From assembly GCA_910574895.1 (NCBI GenBank), contig CAJTDQ010000006.1, positions 127,344 through 191,343 on the forward strand: a DNA stretch of 64,000 bases, given 5' to 3'. Both the position numbers and the translations under genes were made by a program. The DNA comes from Eubacteriaceae bacterium. Lineage in GTDB: Bacteria > Bacillota > Clostridia > Lachnospirales > Lachnospiraceae. Shown piece by piece: positions 46,592 to 56,061 of the stretch. The stretch's first letter is position 1. Each line of letters begins with the position of its first letter. Below the pieces are notes generated by a model that was not told the DNA's origin, searched no databases, and saw only the letters and a program-made list of their open reading frames with translations.

Positions 46592-48685
46592 TTATAATTC
46601 AAATATGAGGTCTCCATATGTAGGCATTGGCCATGCTTCTTTTGGCATAATTACTTCCAGCTCATCTGCCGGTTTTCTAAGTGCTGCCATAGCAGCCATA
46701 ACTTCATCTTTATAAGCAATTGCTGATGTTTGTGCATCTTCTGCATTTGCAGCCTTTTCTGTAATGTCTTCCAAATCTTTTACTGCATTTTTCATTTCTA
46801 CTAACTTTTCTGACACTTCTGACAACATTTCTGTTTGTACTGTAGCATCAACGCCTGCCTCTTTTACTGCCAAAACAGTGTCTGCCAGTTTCTTTGTATA
46901 TTTTACTACTGCCGGAATCAGCATCTTGTTTGCCATATCAACCATGGTTAAGGCTTCAATGTTTCTCACTCCTGCATACTGTTCAAAAAGGATTTCCTTT
47001 CTTGCTTCTAATTCTGCCTTTGAAAGAACCCCAAATTTACCATACATCTCGATTGTTGTTTCATCCAGCAATGATGGAATAGCATCTACGATAGACTTGC
47101 AATTTGGAAGTCCTCTCTTTTCAGCCTCGACTGTCCACTCTTCTGAATATCCGTTTCCATTAAATACAATTCTTGCATGTTCTTTCATCAATTTAGCAGT
47201 ATACTCCTCTACTGCCTTATCAAAATCCTCTGCTCCTTCTAATGCTGCAACAGCCTTTTCAAACTGCTCGGCCATCATTACATTAAGAACTGTATTTACA
47301 TCACCAATGGTATTGGATGAAGCGACCATCCTAAATTCAAATCTGTTACCTGTAAAAGCAAACGGTGATGTTCTGTTTCTATCTGTAGGGTCCTTCTCTA
47401 ATTTAGGAAGTTTCTTAATTCCAAAATCAATCTCGCCAGAAGAAAGACTAGATGTTGCCTTACCATTCTTTATTATCTGCTCAACGACATCTCCTACCTG
47501 ATCTCCTAAGTACATTGAAATAATAGCCGGAGGAGCCTCGTTTGCACCAAGTCGGTGGTCATTTCCTGTATTCGATGCAGCCAGTCTTAAAAGTACTGCA
47601 TGAGTGTCAACAGCAGCCATTGTACACGCCAACACTAACTGGAATAATTTATTATTTTCAGGCTCTTTCCCCGGCTTAAATAAATTAATACCATCATCTG
47701 TAGTAAGAGACCAGTTGTTATGCTTTCCTGAACCGTTAATACCATCAAACGGTTTCTCATGAAGCAGACAAATCATTCCATGAGATTTTGCTGTTTTCTT
47801 TAATAAATCCATTACTAAAAGGTTGTTATCCAACGCTACATTTGAGATTGAAAAAATTGGGGCAATCTCAAACTGACCTGGAGCAACCTCACAATGCTGT
47901 GTTTTTGCTGTAATTCCCAGTTTCCATAACTTCGTATTTAAATCCTCCATAAATGCCTTTACTCTTGGAGGTATAGAACCAAAATACTGATCATCCATTT
48001 CCTGTCCCTTTGGAGCTTTTGCGCCAAAAAGAGTACGTCCTGAGTAAATAAGGTCAGGTCTCTTCAAATATTTTTCTCTGTCTACAAGGAAGTATTCCTG
48101 TTCCGGTCCGACATATGAATAGATTCTATTTGTCACTTCATTTCCAAATAATCTCATCAGTCTGACACCCTGCTTGCTAACTGCATGCATCGCTTTCAAT
48201 AATGGCGTTTTTGTATCCAGAGACTCTCCTGTATATGAACAAAAAGCTGTAGGAATACAAAGAGTATCTTCTTTAATATAAACAGGTGATGTAATATCCC
48301 ATGCTGTGTAACCTCTGGCTCCACATGTCTCGCGGAGGCCACCGGATGGGAATGAAGAAGCATCAGGCTCTCCTTTTAACAATTCTTCTCCTGTAAATGT
48401 GTTCTCAATTCTTCCATTTTCCGGTACAGATGCAAATGAATCATGTTTTTCAGCTCCTACTGAAATAACATATGGCTGGAATACATGTGTATAATGTGTA
48501 GCACCCTTTTCCAAAGCCCATTCTTTCATCGCCTGAGCAACAACATCTGCCAAATCTTCTGTTATCTCTCCACCTTCGTGCATCAATTTTTTTACTGTCT
48601 CAAAATCACTTTTTGGCAAACGGACTTTCATCACTGCATCGTCAAAAACGTTTTCTCCGAATACTTTTTCAATATTTACTCCCAT
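46592..48685 (-). CDS. glnN: Glutamine synthetase type III
   Basis: 697 residues, the length of GSIII (GlnN) rather than GSI (about 450). Ammonium assimilation enzyme. Family segments: FPSGGLRETCGARGYTAWDITSPVYI, YVGPEQEYFLVDREKY (metal-binding Glu), TAKTQHCEVAPGQFEIAPIF, HEKPFDGINGSGKHNNWSL, LGANEAPPAIISMYLG and RNRTSPFAFTGNRFEFRM. Conserved C-terminal coiled helical part. Its leader contains a terminator-like hairpin. Confidence 0.97.
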   Translation of the reverse strand: MGVNIEKVFGENVFDDAVMKVRLPKSDFETVKKLMHEGGEITEDLADVVAQAMKEWALEKGATHYTHVFQPYVISVGAEKHDSFASVPENGRIENTFTGEELLKGEPDASSFPSGGLRETCGARGYTAWDITSPVYIKEDTLCIPTAFCSYTGESLDTKTPLLKAMHAVSKQGVRLMRLFGNEVTNRIYSYVGPEQEYFLVDREKYLKRPDLIYSGRTLFGAKAPKGQEMDDQYFGSIPPRVKAFMEDLNTKLWKLGITAKTQHCEVAPGQFEIAPIFSISNVALDNNLLVMDLLKKTAKSHGMICLLHEKPFDGINGSGKHNNWSLTTDDGINLFKPGKEPENNKLFQLVLACTMAAVDTHAVLLRLAASNTGNDHRLGANEAPPAIISMYLGDQVGDVVEQIIKNGKATSSLSSGEIDFGIKKLPKLEKDPTDRNRTSPFAFTGNRFEFRMVASSNTIGDVNTVLNVMMAEQFEKAVAALEGAEDFDKAVEEYTAKLMKEHARIVFNGNGYSEEWTVEAEKRGLPNCKSIVDAIPSLLDETTIEMYGKFGVLSKAELEARKEILFEQYAGVRNIEALTMVDMANKMLIPAVVKYTKKLADTVLAVKEAGVDATVQTEMLSEVSEKLVEMKNAVKDLEDITEKAANAEDAQTSAIAYKDEVMAAMAALRKPADELEVIMPKEAWPMPTYGDLIFEL

Positions 48686-48740
48686 AGTCTTTGTTCCTTT
48701 CCTTAACTAACATATTTTCCGCCTAAGCCATTTCTTTCCA

Positions 48741-48786
48741 AAAGAAAAGGGCACTTCTCCAAATCATCATTTTGAAGAACGCCCTT
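48741..48786 (-). promoter_or_regulatory. Terminator-like hairpin in the glnN leader
   Basis: Minus strand: AAGGGC...CTTC...GAAG...GCCCTT with TTCTTTT after it, ending 56 bases before the glnN start. A short TGAGG-GAGA-CCTCA hairpin lies just upstream (48806-48819). It could be an attenuator for glnN or the terminator of the sortase gene 200 bases upstream. Confidence 0.6.
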
Positions 48787-48987
48787 GTCCTTAATCTCAT
48801 TTAGCGGTGAGGTCTCCCTCATTCGCACATTAATTTACACCATATCTTTAGAAAAATCAATAGCATAGACTAGTTTATCTAATTTTTTAAACCTTTTTCT
48901 TAATAAAATTAAGTTTTCATCAACATAACTTACATTTTCACTCTTTTTTTATCGTATTTCAACAAATACATTTAACCAATACTAACA

Positions 48988-49794
48988 TTAATCTACAACT
49001 TCTTCCCCACGATACATACACACAATCTGCCTGTTTCCTGAATTATCAACACAAGTAGAACACATAATTACTTTATCATTTATTTCCGGAAGTCTGTTAT
49101 CAAACTTATATCTGCTCTTACTACAGACCGTATTGAGCCACTTCTGATAATCATTGTCATCATCAAACCCAAACTTATAAACATCATCATTATCATCTTT
49201 TGTTGCAAAAGCAGAAAATACATAATAGATGTAATGACGATAACCTACATAAACATCAAAAGTCTGGTGCTTTTTCGCAAAACTGTCTTCCCGATAATTC
49301 ATCAGTTCTTTAAACATGGAACCGTCCATCATGTTATGTCCATACAATATGCACATCCTTCCATCAAGACCACCTGTTCTATAATCCAAAAAGATAGCTC
49401 CGGCACCATTGCTGACCTTATCTGAACCTCTCTTTAAATAAAAATCATTGTCCTTGTGTTCAACAATGGGATACTGAATTCTCGTTCCGTCCAATTTGAT
49501 ATAACCTTTTGCTTCATCATTATACTGTAACATCGCCTTATAATCCCATACCCATGTCGTAAGAGATGAAGAATAATCCATGGATTTTTTCTTCTTTTTC
49601 ATGCTTTGACTATTGCCAGTACTTTGCTGATGAAACATTTCATTAATCTCTGCATACTTGGCTTCATCTTCTTTATAATCCAGATAAGAATTCGTCAAAC
49701 TGTATGAAGTATAAATTAAAACAACAGCTGCAATTCCAAGAACTACATACCTGATAATAGAATATGCTCTATTTGAAATATGTACATTTTTCAT
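48988..49794 (-). CDS. Class B sortase
   Basis: 268 residues from MKNVHISNRAYS (AGGAGAG upstream; the longer frame is not supported). One N-terminal helix (YVVLGIAAVVLIYTSY) anchors it facing outward. Catalytic His in ILYGHNMMDGSMF, Cys in VIMCSTCVDNSGNRQIVCMYR, Arg in the same last segment. It attaches surface proteins to the wall; no LPXTG/NPQTN substrate gene is recognised next to it. Confidence 0.93.
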   Translation of the reverse strand: MKNVHISNRAYSIIRYVVLGIAAVVLIYTSYSLTNSYLDYKEDEAKYAEINEMFHQQSTGNSQSMKKKKKSMDYSSSLTTWVWDYKAMLQYNDEAKGYIKLDGTRIQYPIVEHKDNDFYLKRGSDKVSNGAGAIFLDYRTGGLDGRMCILYGHNMMDGSMFKELMNYREDSFAKKHQTFDVYVGYRHYIYYVFSAFATKDDNDDVYKFGFDDDNDYQKWLNTVCSKSRYKFDNRLPEINDKVIMCSTCVDNSGNRQIVCMYRGEEVVD

Positions 49795-49949
49795 TTTTTC
49801 TTTTGCTCTCCTTACTATATATATGATGCTTTCTCTATTTACTTTCACTTTATTTTTTCCTTTACAAAAACATACTAAAGTAAGTATAAAATTAATATAA
49901 AAAAAACGCAAGCCGCACTTTAACTTTCCATGTTTTTACTATAAAGAAA

Positions 49950-49985
49950 AATGTGCCCCAAAGTAATTAAACTTTAAAGCACATT
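49950..49985 (-). terminator. Terminator of fba
   Basis: AATGTGC/GCACATT plus an inner AAAGT/ACTTT pair; on the minus strand followed by TTTTCTTT, 28 bases after the fba stop. Confidence 0.85.
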
Positions 49986-50013
49986 CCTTCTTTAATTTAA
50001 ATATAAATTTCTA

Positions 50014-50880
50014 TTATTCTGCTTTTCCTACAGAACCGAAAAGTTCCATTTTTTCTTTTACAGTAGCCTTAATAGCATCTGCACCAGGAGCAAGAAGTTT
50101 TCTAGGATCAAATCCCTTTCCTTCTAAATCCTTTCCTGCTTCAACATATTTTCTTGTAGCTTCTGCAAATGAAAGCTGACATTCTGTATTTACATTAATC
50201 TTTGATACTCCAAGATCAATTGCTTTCTTAATCATATCTTCAGGAATACCTGTACCACCGTGAAGTACTAATGGCATTACTCCTGTCTTCTGCTGAATAG
50301 CATCTAATGTTTCAAAGCTGAGTCCTTCCCAGTTATCAGGATATTTACCATGAATATTACCAATACCTGCTGCAAGCATGTCCACACCGAGGTCTGCTAC
50401 TGCTTTACATTCATCAGGATCTGCACATTCACCCTTACCAATAACACCGTCTTCTTCACCACCGATTGAACCAACTTCTGCTTCAATAGATAATCCAAGA
50501 GCATGTGCAACATTAACTAATTCCTGAGTCTTTGCAATGTTTTCTTCGATTGGATAGTGTGAACCATCAAACATGATTGATGTAAAACCAGCCTTAATAC
50601 ACTGATAACATCCTTCATATGAACCATGATCTAAATGAAGTGCTACAGGAACTGTAATTCCTAATTCTTCATCCATAGCTTTTACCATAGCAGAAACTGT
50701 CTTAAATCCTGTCATGTACTTTCCGGCACCTTCTGATACTCCTAAAATAACAGGGCTTTTTAATTCTTCTGCTGTTAAAAGGATTGATTTTGTCCACTCA
50801 AGATTATTGATATTGAACTGTCCTACAGCATAATGTCCTGCTTTTGCTTTTTCTAACATCTCCTTAGCTGATACTAACAT
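50014..50880 (-). CDS. fba: Fructose-bisphosphate aldolase, class II
   Basis: 288 residues. Zinc-dependent glycolytic/gluconeogenic aldolase. AVGQFNINNLEWTKSIL, zinc ligands in ALHLDHGSYEGCYQCIKAGF, EAEVGSIGGEEDG, GNIHGKYPD, VLHGGTGIPEDMI and VSKINVNTECQ are intact. Single gene with its own strong terminator. Highly expressed type of codon use. Confidence 0.97.
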   Translation of the reverse strand: MLVSAKEMLEKAKAGHYAVGQFNINNLEWTKSILLTAEELKSPVILGVSEGAGKYMTGFKTVSAMVKAMDEELGITVPVALHLDHGSYEGCYQCIKAGFTSIMFDGSHYPIEENIAKTQELVNVAHALGLSIEAEVGSIGGEEDGVIGKGECADPDECKAVADLGVDMLAAGIGNIHGKYPDNWEGLSFETLDAIQQKTGVMPLVLHGGTGIPEDMIKKAIDLGVSKINVNTECQLSFAEATRKYVEAGKDLEGKGFDPRKLLAPGADAIKATVKEKMELFGSVGKAE

Positions 50881-50961
50881 AATGTACCTCCATATATTTC
50901 TTTATTGTTAATTTTTAAACAACTACGATTAGTATACCCCATTTTATGGCAATTGCCAACA

Positions 50962-52317
50962 TTATTTTATAGTTATTTTCTTTGCACTGCTCCACTTTCC
51001 ATAAATTTTCTTACCTCTGGAATCTATGGCATAAGTACGTGCTTTTACTTTGTATGTCTTCCCAGACTTAAATTTTCCAAAAGTGAGAACTTTTGATTCA
51101 GCAAAGTCTGATCTCTTACCTATCTTTACCTGTATTCCGTCATATGCTCCCTTTGCACTTAGTTTTACTGTGGCATATCTTTTATAATTTTGTTTCGGAA
51201 TAATAACTTTTGCCTTTTTTAATTTAATTTTTTTCCACTTTGGAACGATTGTCATATTCTTATAAGCTCTGGCACCTTCCTTTATTTTCTTTTTTTCAAA
51301 ATACCAGCCCTCAAACTTATATCCCTTCTTCTTTACCTTTGGAATAACATAGTTCTCACCATCAAGTACTGTTTGTTTTGATACTTGTTTTTTTCCATTC
51401 TTAAAAATAATATTACGTTTTGGTACTGATTCTCTGTTTATATCTGTCCACTTTGCAGTCATTGTACCTTTGTCCCCGGCTCTTCGATAAACTCTGACGT
51501 AATCTACCATCATATCTGCTGACACGAAATCTTCATCCGGTGCAAAATATGCTAAATTTCCACCAACTGCACAATTAATAATAAAGTAAAACTCCTTTTT
51601 CAACTCAGATTTATCTGAACCTTTTAAACTATATGTACCATATACTTTATTATCTAATGTAAACTCAATTTTCTTTTCATCCCAATTCATTCCATATATG
51701 TGCCACTGGGTTTTATCCTTCATCTGTGTAGAAAATGCATTATATGTATCTCTTCCCGGCTTTAACAATTCATTTTCCCAATGCACTGTTCCCTGGGCAA
51801 ATTGCAGCGTATTCCATGTTTCAAGAATATCTATTTCTCCGCAATAAGGCCATCCTTTTGGTTCATTCTGTCCCAGCATCCAAAACGCAGGCCATAGTCC
51901 TTTAACTGACGGAATCTTTATTCTTGCTTCCATTTTTCCATATTTAAAAGAAGCTTTTCCACTCGTATTCAATCTTCCTGATGTATATCTCATAGTTTTT
52001 CCATTTTCATCTTTTTCTGCTCTTGCAGTAATTATTAACGAACCATTTTGCACTTTTACGTTCGCTTTATCATCTGTATAATATTCCAACTCGTTATTAC
52101 CCCAGCCTGCCACATTGTCTCCATTTCCATAGTTGTAATTCCATATAGATGTATCTAACTTATTACCATTAAATTCATCACTCCATACAAGCTTGTACAA
52201 ATCAGACTGATTAGCCGCTTTTGTACAAACATTAGAATTTATGCCACCTGCCACAATCAGTACAGTTGTAATTGCCATTGTTTTAATAATCTTTCGTGTT
52301 AATCTGTTCCCTTTCAT
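50962..52317 (-). CDS. Secreted GH16 beta-glucanase with InlB-type repeat
   Basis: 451 residues from MKGNRLTRK (TCAGGAGG before it). Signal peptide to about residue 35, then a GH16 domain (40-285): YKLVWSDEFNGNKLDTSIWNY, RYTSGRLNTSGKASFKYGKMEARI, catalytic GEIDILE (nucleophile and acid/base Glu) and GTVHWE. This suits beta-1,3 or mixed-linked glucans. After it comes an InlB/flagellin-like beta repeat (GYKFEGWYFEKKKIKEGARAYKNMTIVPKW) and a basic C-terminal domain that may hold wall or substrate. Confidence 0.94.
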   Translation of the reverse strand: MKGNRLTRKIIKTMAITTVLIVAGGINSNVCTKAANQSDLYKLVWSDEFNGNKLDTSIWNYNYGNGDNVAGWGNNELEYYTDDKANVKVQNGSLIITARAEKDENGKTMRYTSGRLNTSGKASFKYGKMEARIKIPSVKGLWPAFWMLGQNEPKGWPYCGEIDILETWNTLQFAQGTVHWENELLKPGRDTYNAFSTQMKDKTQWHIYGMNWDEKKIEFTLDNKVYGTYSLKGSDKSELKKEFYFIINCAVGGNLAYFAPDEDFVSADMMVDYVRVYRRAGDKGTMTAKWTDINRESVPKRNIIFKNGKKQVSKQTVLDGENYVIPKVKKKGYKFEGWYFEKKKIKEGARAYKNMTIVPKWKKIKLKKAKVIIPKQNYKRYATVKLSAKGAYDGIQVKIGKRSDFAESKVLTFGKFKSGKTYKVKARTYAIDSRGKKIYGKWSSAKKITIK

Positions 52318-52492
52318 CTTTACCTCCTGATATTTCCCATACAAATGTAAACCTTTTTCATTCGATATAAATCGTTAATAAAAATCTATTTATATAGAAA
52401 TAATATTCTTATTTCATAATAACAAAACTAGAGCAATTTTAAAAGAGTGGAATTTACTTCTTACAACTCATAAATCCCACTCTTTATCTTAT

Positions 52493-53017
52493 TTATTTAC
52501 ATTTACATCCACTTGGATTAAATGCATAAAAGTTTTTCTGATCCAGTTCTTCAGTCAAAAGCCTGAGGGCCTCTCCAAAGCGCTGGAAATGCACAATTTC
52601 TCTCTTTCTGAGGAATCTGATTGGTTCGCAGACTTCATTATCTTTTACTAATGATAAAATGTTGTCATAAGTTTTTCGTGCCTTCTGTTCCGCAGCCATG
52701 TTTTCGAATAAATCTGCTATCGGATCTCCTGATGACTGAAACTCTGTAGCTGTAAACGGCACTCCCCCCGCAGCCTGTGGCCAAACACCTAATGTATGGT
52801 CTACATAGTATTTCTCGAATCCGGCAATATCTGCATCATCACATGGAAGGTCTTTAACCAACTGATGAACCATCGTTCCAACAATCTCTAAATGGCAAAG
52901 TTCCTCTGTTCCAATATCATTGAGCAACCCTGCAATTCTTGGATTTTTAAACGTAAACTTTTGTGATAAATATCTGAATGCAGCAGACGCCTCTCCATCC
53001 GGTCCTCCGAATATCAA
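52493..53017 (-). pseudogene. CotJC/manganese-catalase-like protein, N-terminus missing
   Basis: 174 residues of a di-manganese catalase family protein (spore-coat CotJC type): FGGPDGEASAAFRYLSQKF, GTEELCHLEIVGTMVHQL (Glu and His metal ligands), AEQKARKTYDNIL and REIVHFQRFGEAL, ending NFYAFNPSGCKCK. The usual first 30 or so residues (KKLQYP...NPRLAK) are absent; homology extends a few codons upstream (KKYHTLLI) to a stop, with only TTG at 53017 as start and no ribosome site. The subtilase gene ends 16 bases upstream, so truncation by rearrangement is likely. One metal-binding Glu would be lost. Confidence 0.7.
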
Positions 53018-53033
53018 TAACGTATGATACTTC

Positions 53034-55400
53034 TTATTGATTTTCTATTCCACTAGGTGAATTGCTAATAAACTGGGCAAAACCATGTGTATAAGTACCT
53101 TTTGAAAGCATTCCGCCTCCAGCTTCTCCGGCTTTATTTACCGCTACAAATGCATTATGAAGATATAATTCAGCTCCGGAATTCAGATAAATTCCTCCAC
53201 CATCCTGAGATGCCGTATTACTACTTATTGAAATACTTGGTCCTCCTGGAGATACTCCTGATAAGGATATTTCTGCCCCTGTTTGTGCATATATTCCTCC
53301 ACCGCTTTGAGCACTATTATCAGTAATTTTTAAGCCACTGGAAGTCGGTGTTTTAAATACTCCTCCTGTATATACTCCCCCTCCATAATAAGATGCTGTA
53401 TTATTAATTAAATACGGAGTATTGCTTACAGTAATCTGGGAATTTGAACCACTATATAATGCACCTCCACTTCCTTGGGCATTGTTTTCCTTAAATATTC
53501 CCCCCGAAATGTCCATAGTTCCTACATTATATACTGCTCCTCCGGCAGTAGCACGGCTTTTATAAATAGTCATATCCTTTAGATTCATAGTTCCCGTATT
53601 GTAGATTCCTCCTCCGAGCGTTGCCCGGCAATTCTCTATTCTTACACCTGTAGCAGTCATAGTTCCGGAATTATTAATTGCTCCTCCAAAAGAAGAGTCA
53701 CCATTTCGGATTACTGCTCCTGAACCTTCCAGCTCAAAATCAGACGATTTATTATCTATTTCACAATTTTCATACACATTACCGCCTAAATCAAGATATA
53801 CATTGCTTTTTGAATCTATAACAATACGCCACTTTCCATTTGCTTTTAATTTAGCTCCTCCAAAAAGCCTTTTTGCTCTTGTCAGTGTTACATCTTCCTG
53901 AATCTCGATATCATTAAAAATTCTGACTGCAGAATAGTAATCATTCTCCATTGCCTCTTTAAAATCGTCGTAGTCATATACATCCATACAATATCTTACC
54001 TGCCAGCCCAGACTCCAAAATCTAGCAAACTCTAATGCCTTATTAGCATTGAGTCGTCCTCCGGTCTCTACCTTCCCATCCAGAGAATCTAATTTATCAA
54101 CACCTGCCTTTATTGAATCTATAATAGCACTTGTACTAAACTTCGGATACTGTGATTTAATTAATGCTGCAACACCCGCTACATAAGGTGCTGCAAAAGA
54201 TGTTCCACTTCCAGATCTATATGTATTATTTAGTCCTGTTGATAAAACCCCCGACCCAGGTGCGGCTAAAGTTACATCAACTTGTCCATAATTAGAAGAA
54301 GAACTTAACACATCACCAGATGTAGAATTTGCCACCTTAATTATATTTGTAAATTCACTGGTTCTTGGATAGTCAGGTGTAATGTCATTGTTACTGCCAT
54401 CATTGCTTGCTGCTTTTACAAATATCCCATCATAATTACGTATGGCAGCCTCAAACGCTGTATTTTTGTTTTTACCACTTGCACTGTAATTTAAAATATC
54501 AATACCCATATTAGATGCGTAATTCACTGCTTTTATTATGGCATCATAATAAAAAAAATCATTTCCGACTTTTAGAGAAATTAATTTTACATTTGGTGCA
54601 ATTCCGGCAACATCTTTATGATTTAAATCAGCAGCTATAATCCCTGCACAGAATGTGCCATGAGAAAAACTATCTGTTGGTTCATTGTTGTTATTGTAAA
54701 AATTCCATCCATATACGTCATCAACATATCCGTTACCGTCATTATCTATTCCGTCTCCTGGTATTTCTCCTGGATTCTTCCACATATTTGCTGCAAGCTC
54801 CTCATGAGTATAATCGATACCCGAATCTATTATTCCAACCTTAACCTCAGAACTTCCGGTAGTCTTTGACCATGCGCCCATTGCATCAATTTTCTCAAGT
54901 GCCCATTGATTATTATACTGGGAATCACTAGGTGGGACTGTCTGAATTCCTGTTGCTGAAGCAGCCTCATTCAACGAAACACTTTCCACATCCTCACGCT
55001 CCATCAGTTTCTCGATTGCATTAATCATTTCATCCTCTGTCTTTTGCTTTAAAGTAACAAGAACAATTGTCCTAAACTCTTCAGCAAGCAAATCCGAATC
55101 CGGCTTTTCACAATAAGTTGTATTTTCAACTTTTATAGCCTTTACCTCCGGGAAATCACTTGTACTAAATACTGCCTGTTTAGAACTAAACTCCGGCTTT
55201 AATACAACCAATAACTGCCCTTCCACATATTTATCTGTCTCCATAACACTCTCAGCTATAGAAACAACTGTTCTTTTTGGCAAAACCATATTGCCCTTTT
55301 CTACCTTTGTACTGTTTTTAGCAATTGCATTTGTCGGCATTACAAAACCAGTAAATACCATTGCTAAAGTTAAAACTAATGTTAAGATTTTTTTAACCAT
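53034..55400 (-). CDS. Secreted subtilase (S8) with right-handed beta-helix tail
   Basis: 788 residues. Signal peptide (1-26), I9-like propeptide (60-150; GQLLVVLKPEFSSKQ, VSLNEAAS), peptidase S8 domain with Asp192 (GIIDSGIDYTHE), His247 (FSHGTFCAGIIAA), Asn333 and Ser401 (SGSGTSFAAPYVAGVAAL). After about residue 470 the chain becomes a polymorphic-membrane-like beta-helix (GGGIYNTGTMNLKDM, GGAVYNVGTMDISGG, GGALYSGSNSQITVS, GGGIYAQTGAEISLS) of about eight coils. No wall-sorting signal. It probably processes surface or host proteins. Confidence 0.93.
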   Translation of the reverse strand: MVKKILTLVLTLAMVFTGFVMPTNAIAKNSTKVEKGNMVLPKRTVVSIAESVMETDKYVEGQLLVVLKPEFSSKQAVFSTSDFPEVKAIKVENTTYCEKPDSDLLAEEFRTIVLVTLKQKTEDEMINAIEKLMEREDVESVSLNEAASATGIQTVPPSDSQYNNQWALEKIDAMGAWSKTTGSSEVKVGIIDSGIDYTHEELAANMWKNPGEIPGDGIDNDGNGYVDDVYGWNFYNNNNEPTDSFSHGTFCAGIIAADLNHKDVAGIAPNVKLISLKVGNDFFYYDAIIKAVNYASNMGIDILNYSASGKNKNTAFEAAIRNYDGIFVKAASNDGSNNDITPDYPRTSEFTNIIKVANSTSGDVLSSSSNYGQVDVTLAAPGSGVLSTGLNNTYRSGSGTSFAAPYVAGVAALIKSQYPKFSTSAIIDSIKAGVDKLDSLDGKVETGGRLNANKALEFARFWSLGWQVRYCMDVYDYDDFKEAMENDYYSAVRIFNDIEIQEDVTLTRAKRLFGGAKLKANGKWRIVIDSKSNVYLDLGGNVYENCEIDNKSSDFELEGSGAVIRNGDSSFGGAINNSGTMTATGVRIENCRATLGGGIYNTGTMNLKDMTIYKSRATAGGAVYNVGTMDISGGIFKENNAQGSGGALYSGSNSQITVSNTPYLINNTASYYGGGVYTGGVFKTPTSSGLKITDNSAQSGGGIYAQTGAEISLSGVSPGGPSISISSNTASQDGGGIYLNSGAELYLHNAFVAVNKAGEAGGGMLSKGTYTHGFAQFISNSPSGIENQ

Positions 55401-55505
55401 ACTATATCCTCCTTTTTATAATTGTTTTAACTATATGAAAATATTAACACAAATCGACATATTATTCTATACTATTTATAGTTGTTTTAACCAATACATA
55501 ATAGT

Positions 55506-55540
55506 AAAACTCCCACTTACTTATAGTAAGTGGGAGTTTT
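55506..55540 (-). terminator. Terminator of the prophage lysis genes
   Basis: AAAACTCCCACTTACT pairs perfectly with AGTAAGTGGGAGTTTT around TAT, overlapping the amidase stop; T4 end on both strands. Confidence 0.88.
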
Positions 55541-56061
55541 CACACCAATTCCTTTTTAAATTTTTTCCAGTTAAAATTATTCTTTCCTGACATTGGTGCC
55601 GGACAATTCTTACCATTCGCATCCCAGTGACGAATAATAGTCTTTGCATTCGGACAATACTTTTTGATATATTTAACTAACCTTTTGCAAGACTTAACCT
55701 GCTTATCACTTGGATATCCACTTGTATAATTGCATAATTCTATTGATACAGAATTAAAATTTGTACATTTATTATAATATGTACCTCCACCGTTTTCTGA
55801 ACAGTCTTCATATTTAGCACCACCTACAGACCATGCAGTTCTATTCATATGGATAGACTTATAAACTTTTCCATTTTTATCTACAAAAAAATGCGCACCT
55901 GCTTCTCTTTGATTAGATGTTGCAAAATATATAGCATTATCTTTTGCCGTATCACACCTGTTTCCGGTATAATGGATAACAATATACTTTACACTTTTTC
56001 TACTTCGTTTTTTGCTGAAATCATAACTTATTTTTTTTGCAAATAATTTATGTATCTTCAT
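55540..56061 (-). CDS. Phage endolysin, N-acetylmuramoyl-L-alanine amidase
   Basis: 173 residues from MKIHKLFAKK (GAGAGGGG before). Amidase_2 fold with zinc ligands: KYIVIHYTGN (His), and RHWDANGKNCPAPM (His and Cys/Asp region); AGAHFFVDKNGKVYKSI is typical. There is no signal peptide, so it needs the holin encoded just before it (14-base overlap). Last gene of the prophage in this direction. Confidence 0.93.
   Translation of the reverse strand: MKIHKLFAKKISYDFSKKRSRKSVKYIVIHYTGNRCDTAKDNAIYFATSNQREAGAHFFVDKNGKVYKSIHMNRTAWSVGGAKYEDCSENGGGTYYNKCTNFNSVSIELCNYTSGYPSDKQVKSCKRLVKYIKKYCPNAKTIIRHWDANGKNCPAPMSGKNNFNWKKFKKELV

Noticed and set aside
46764..47501. 245-codon plus-strand frame opposite glnN
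   Set aside because: Shadow of a strongly conserved enzyme on the minus strand.
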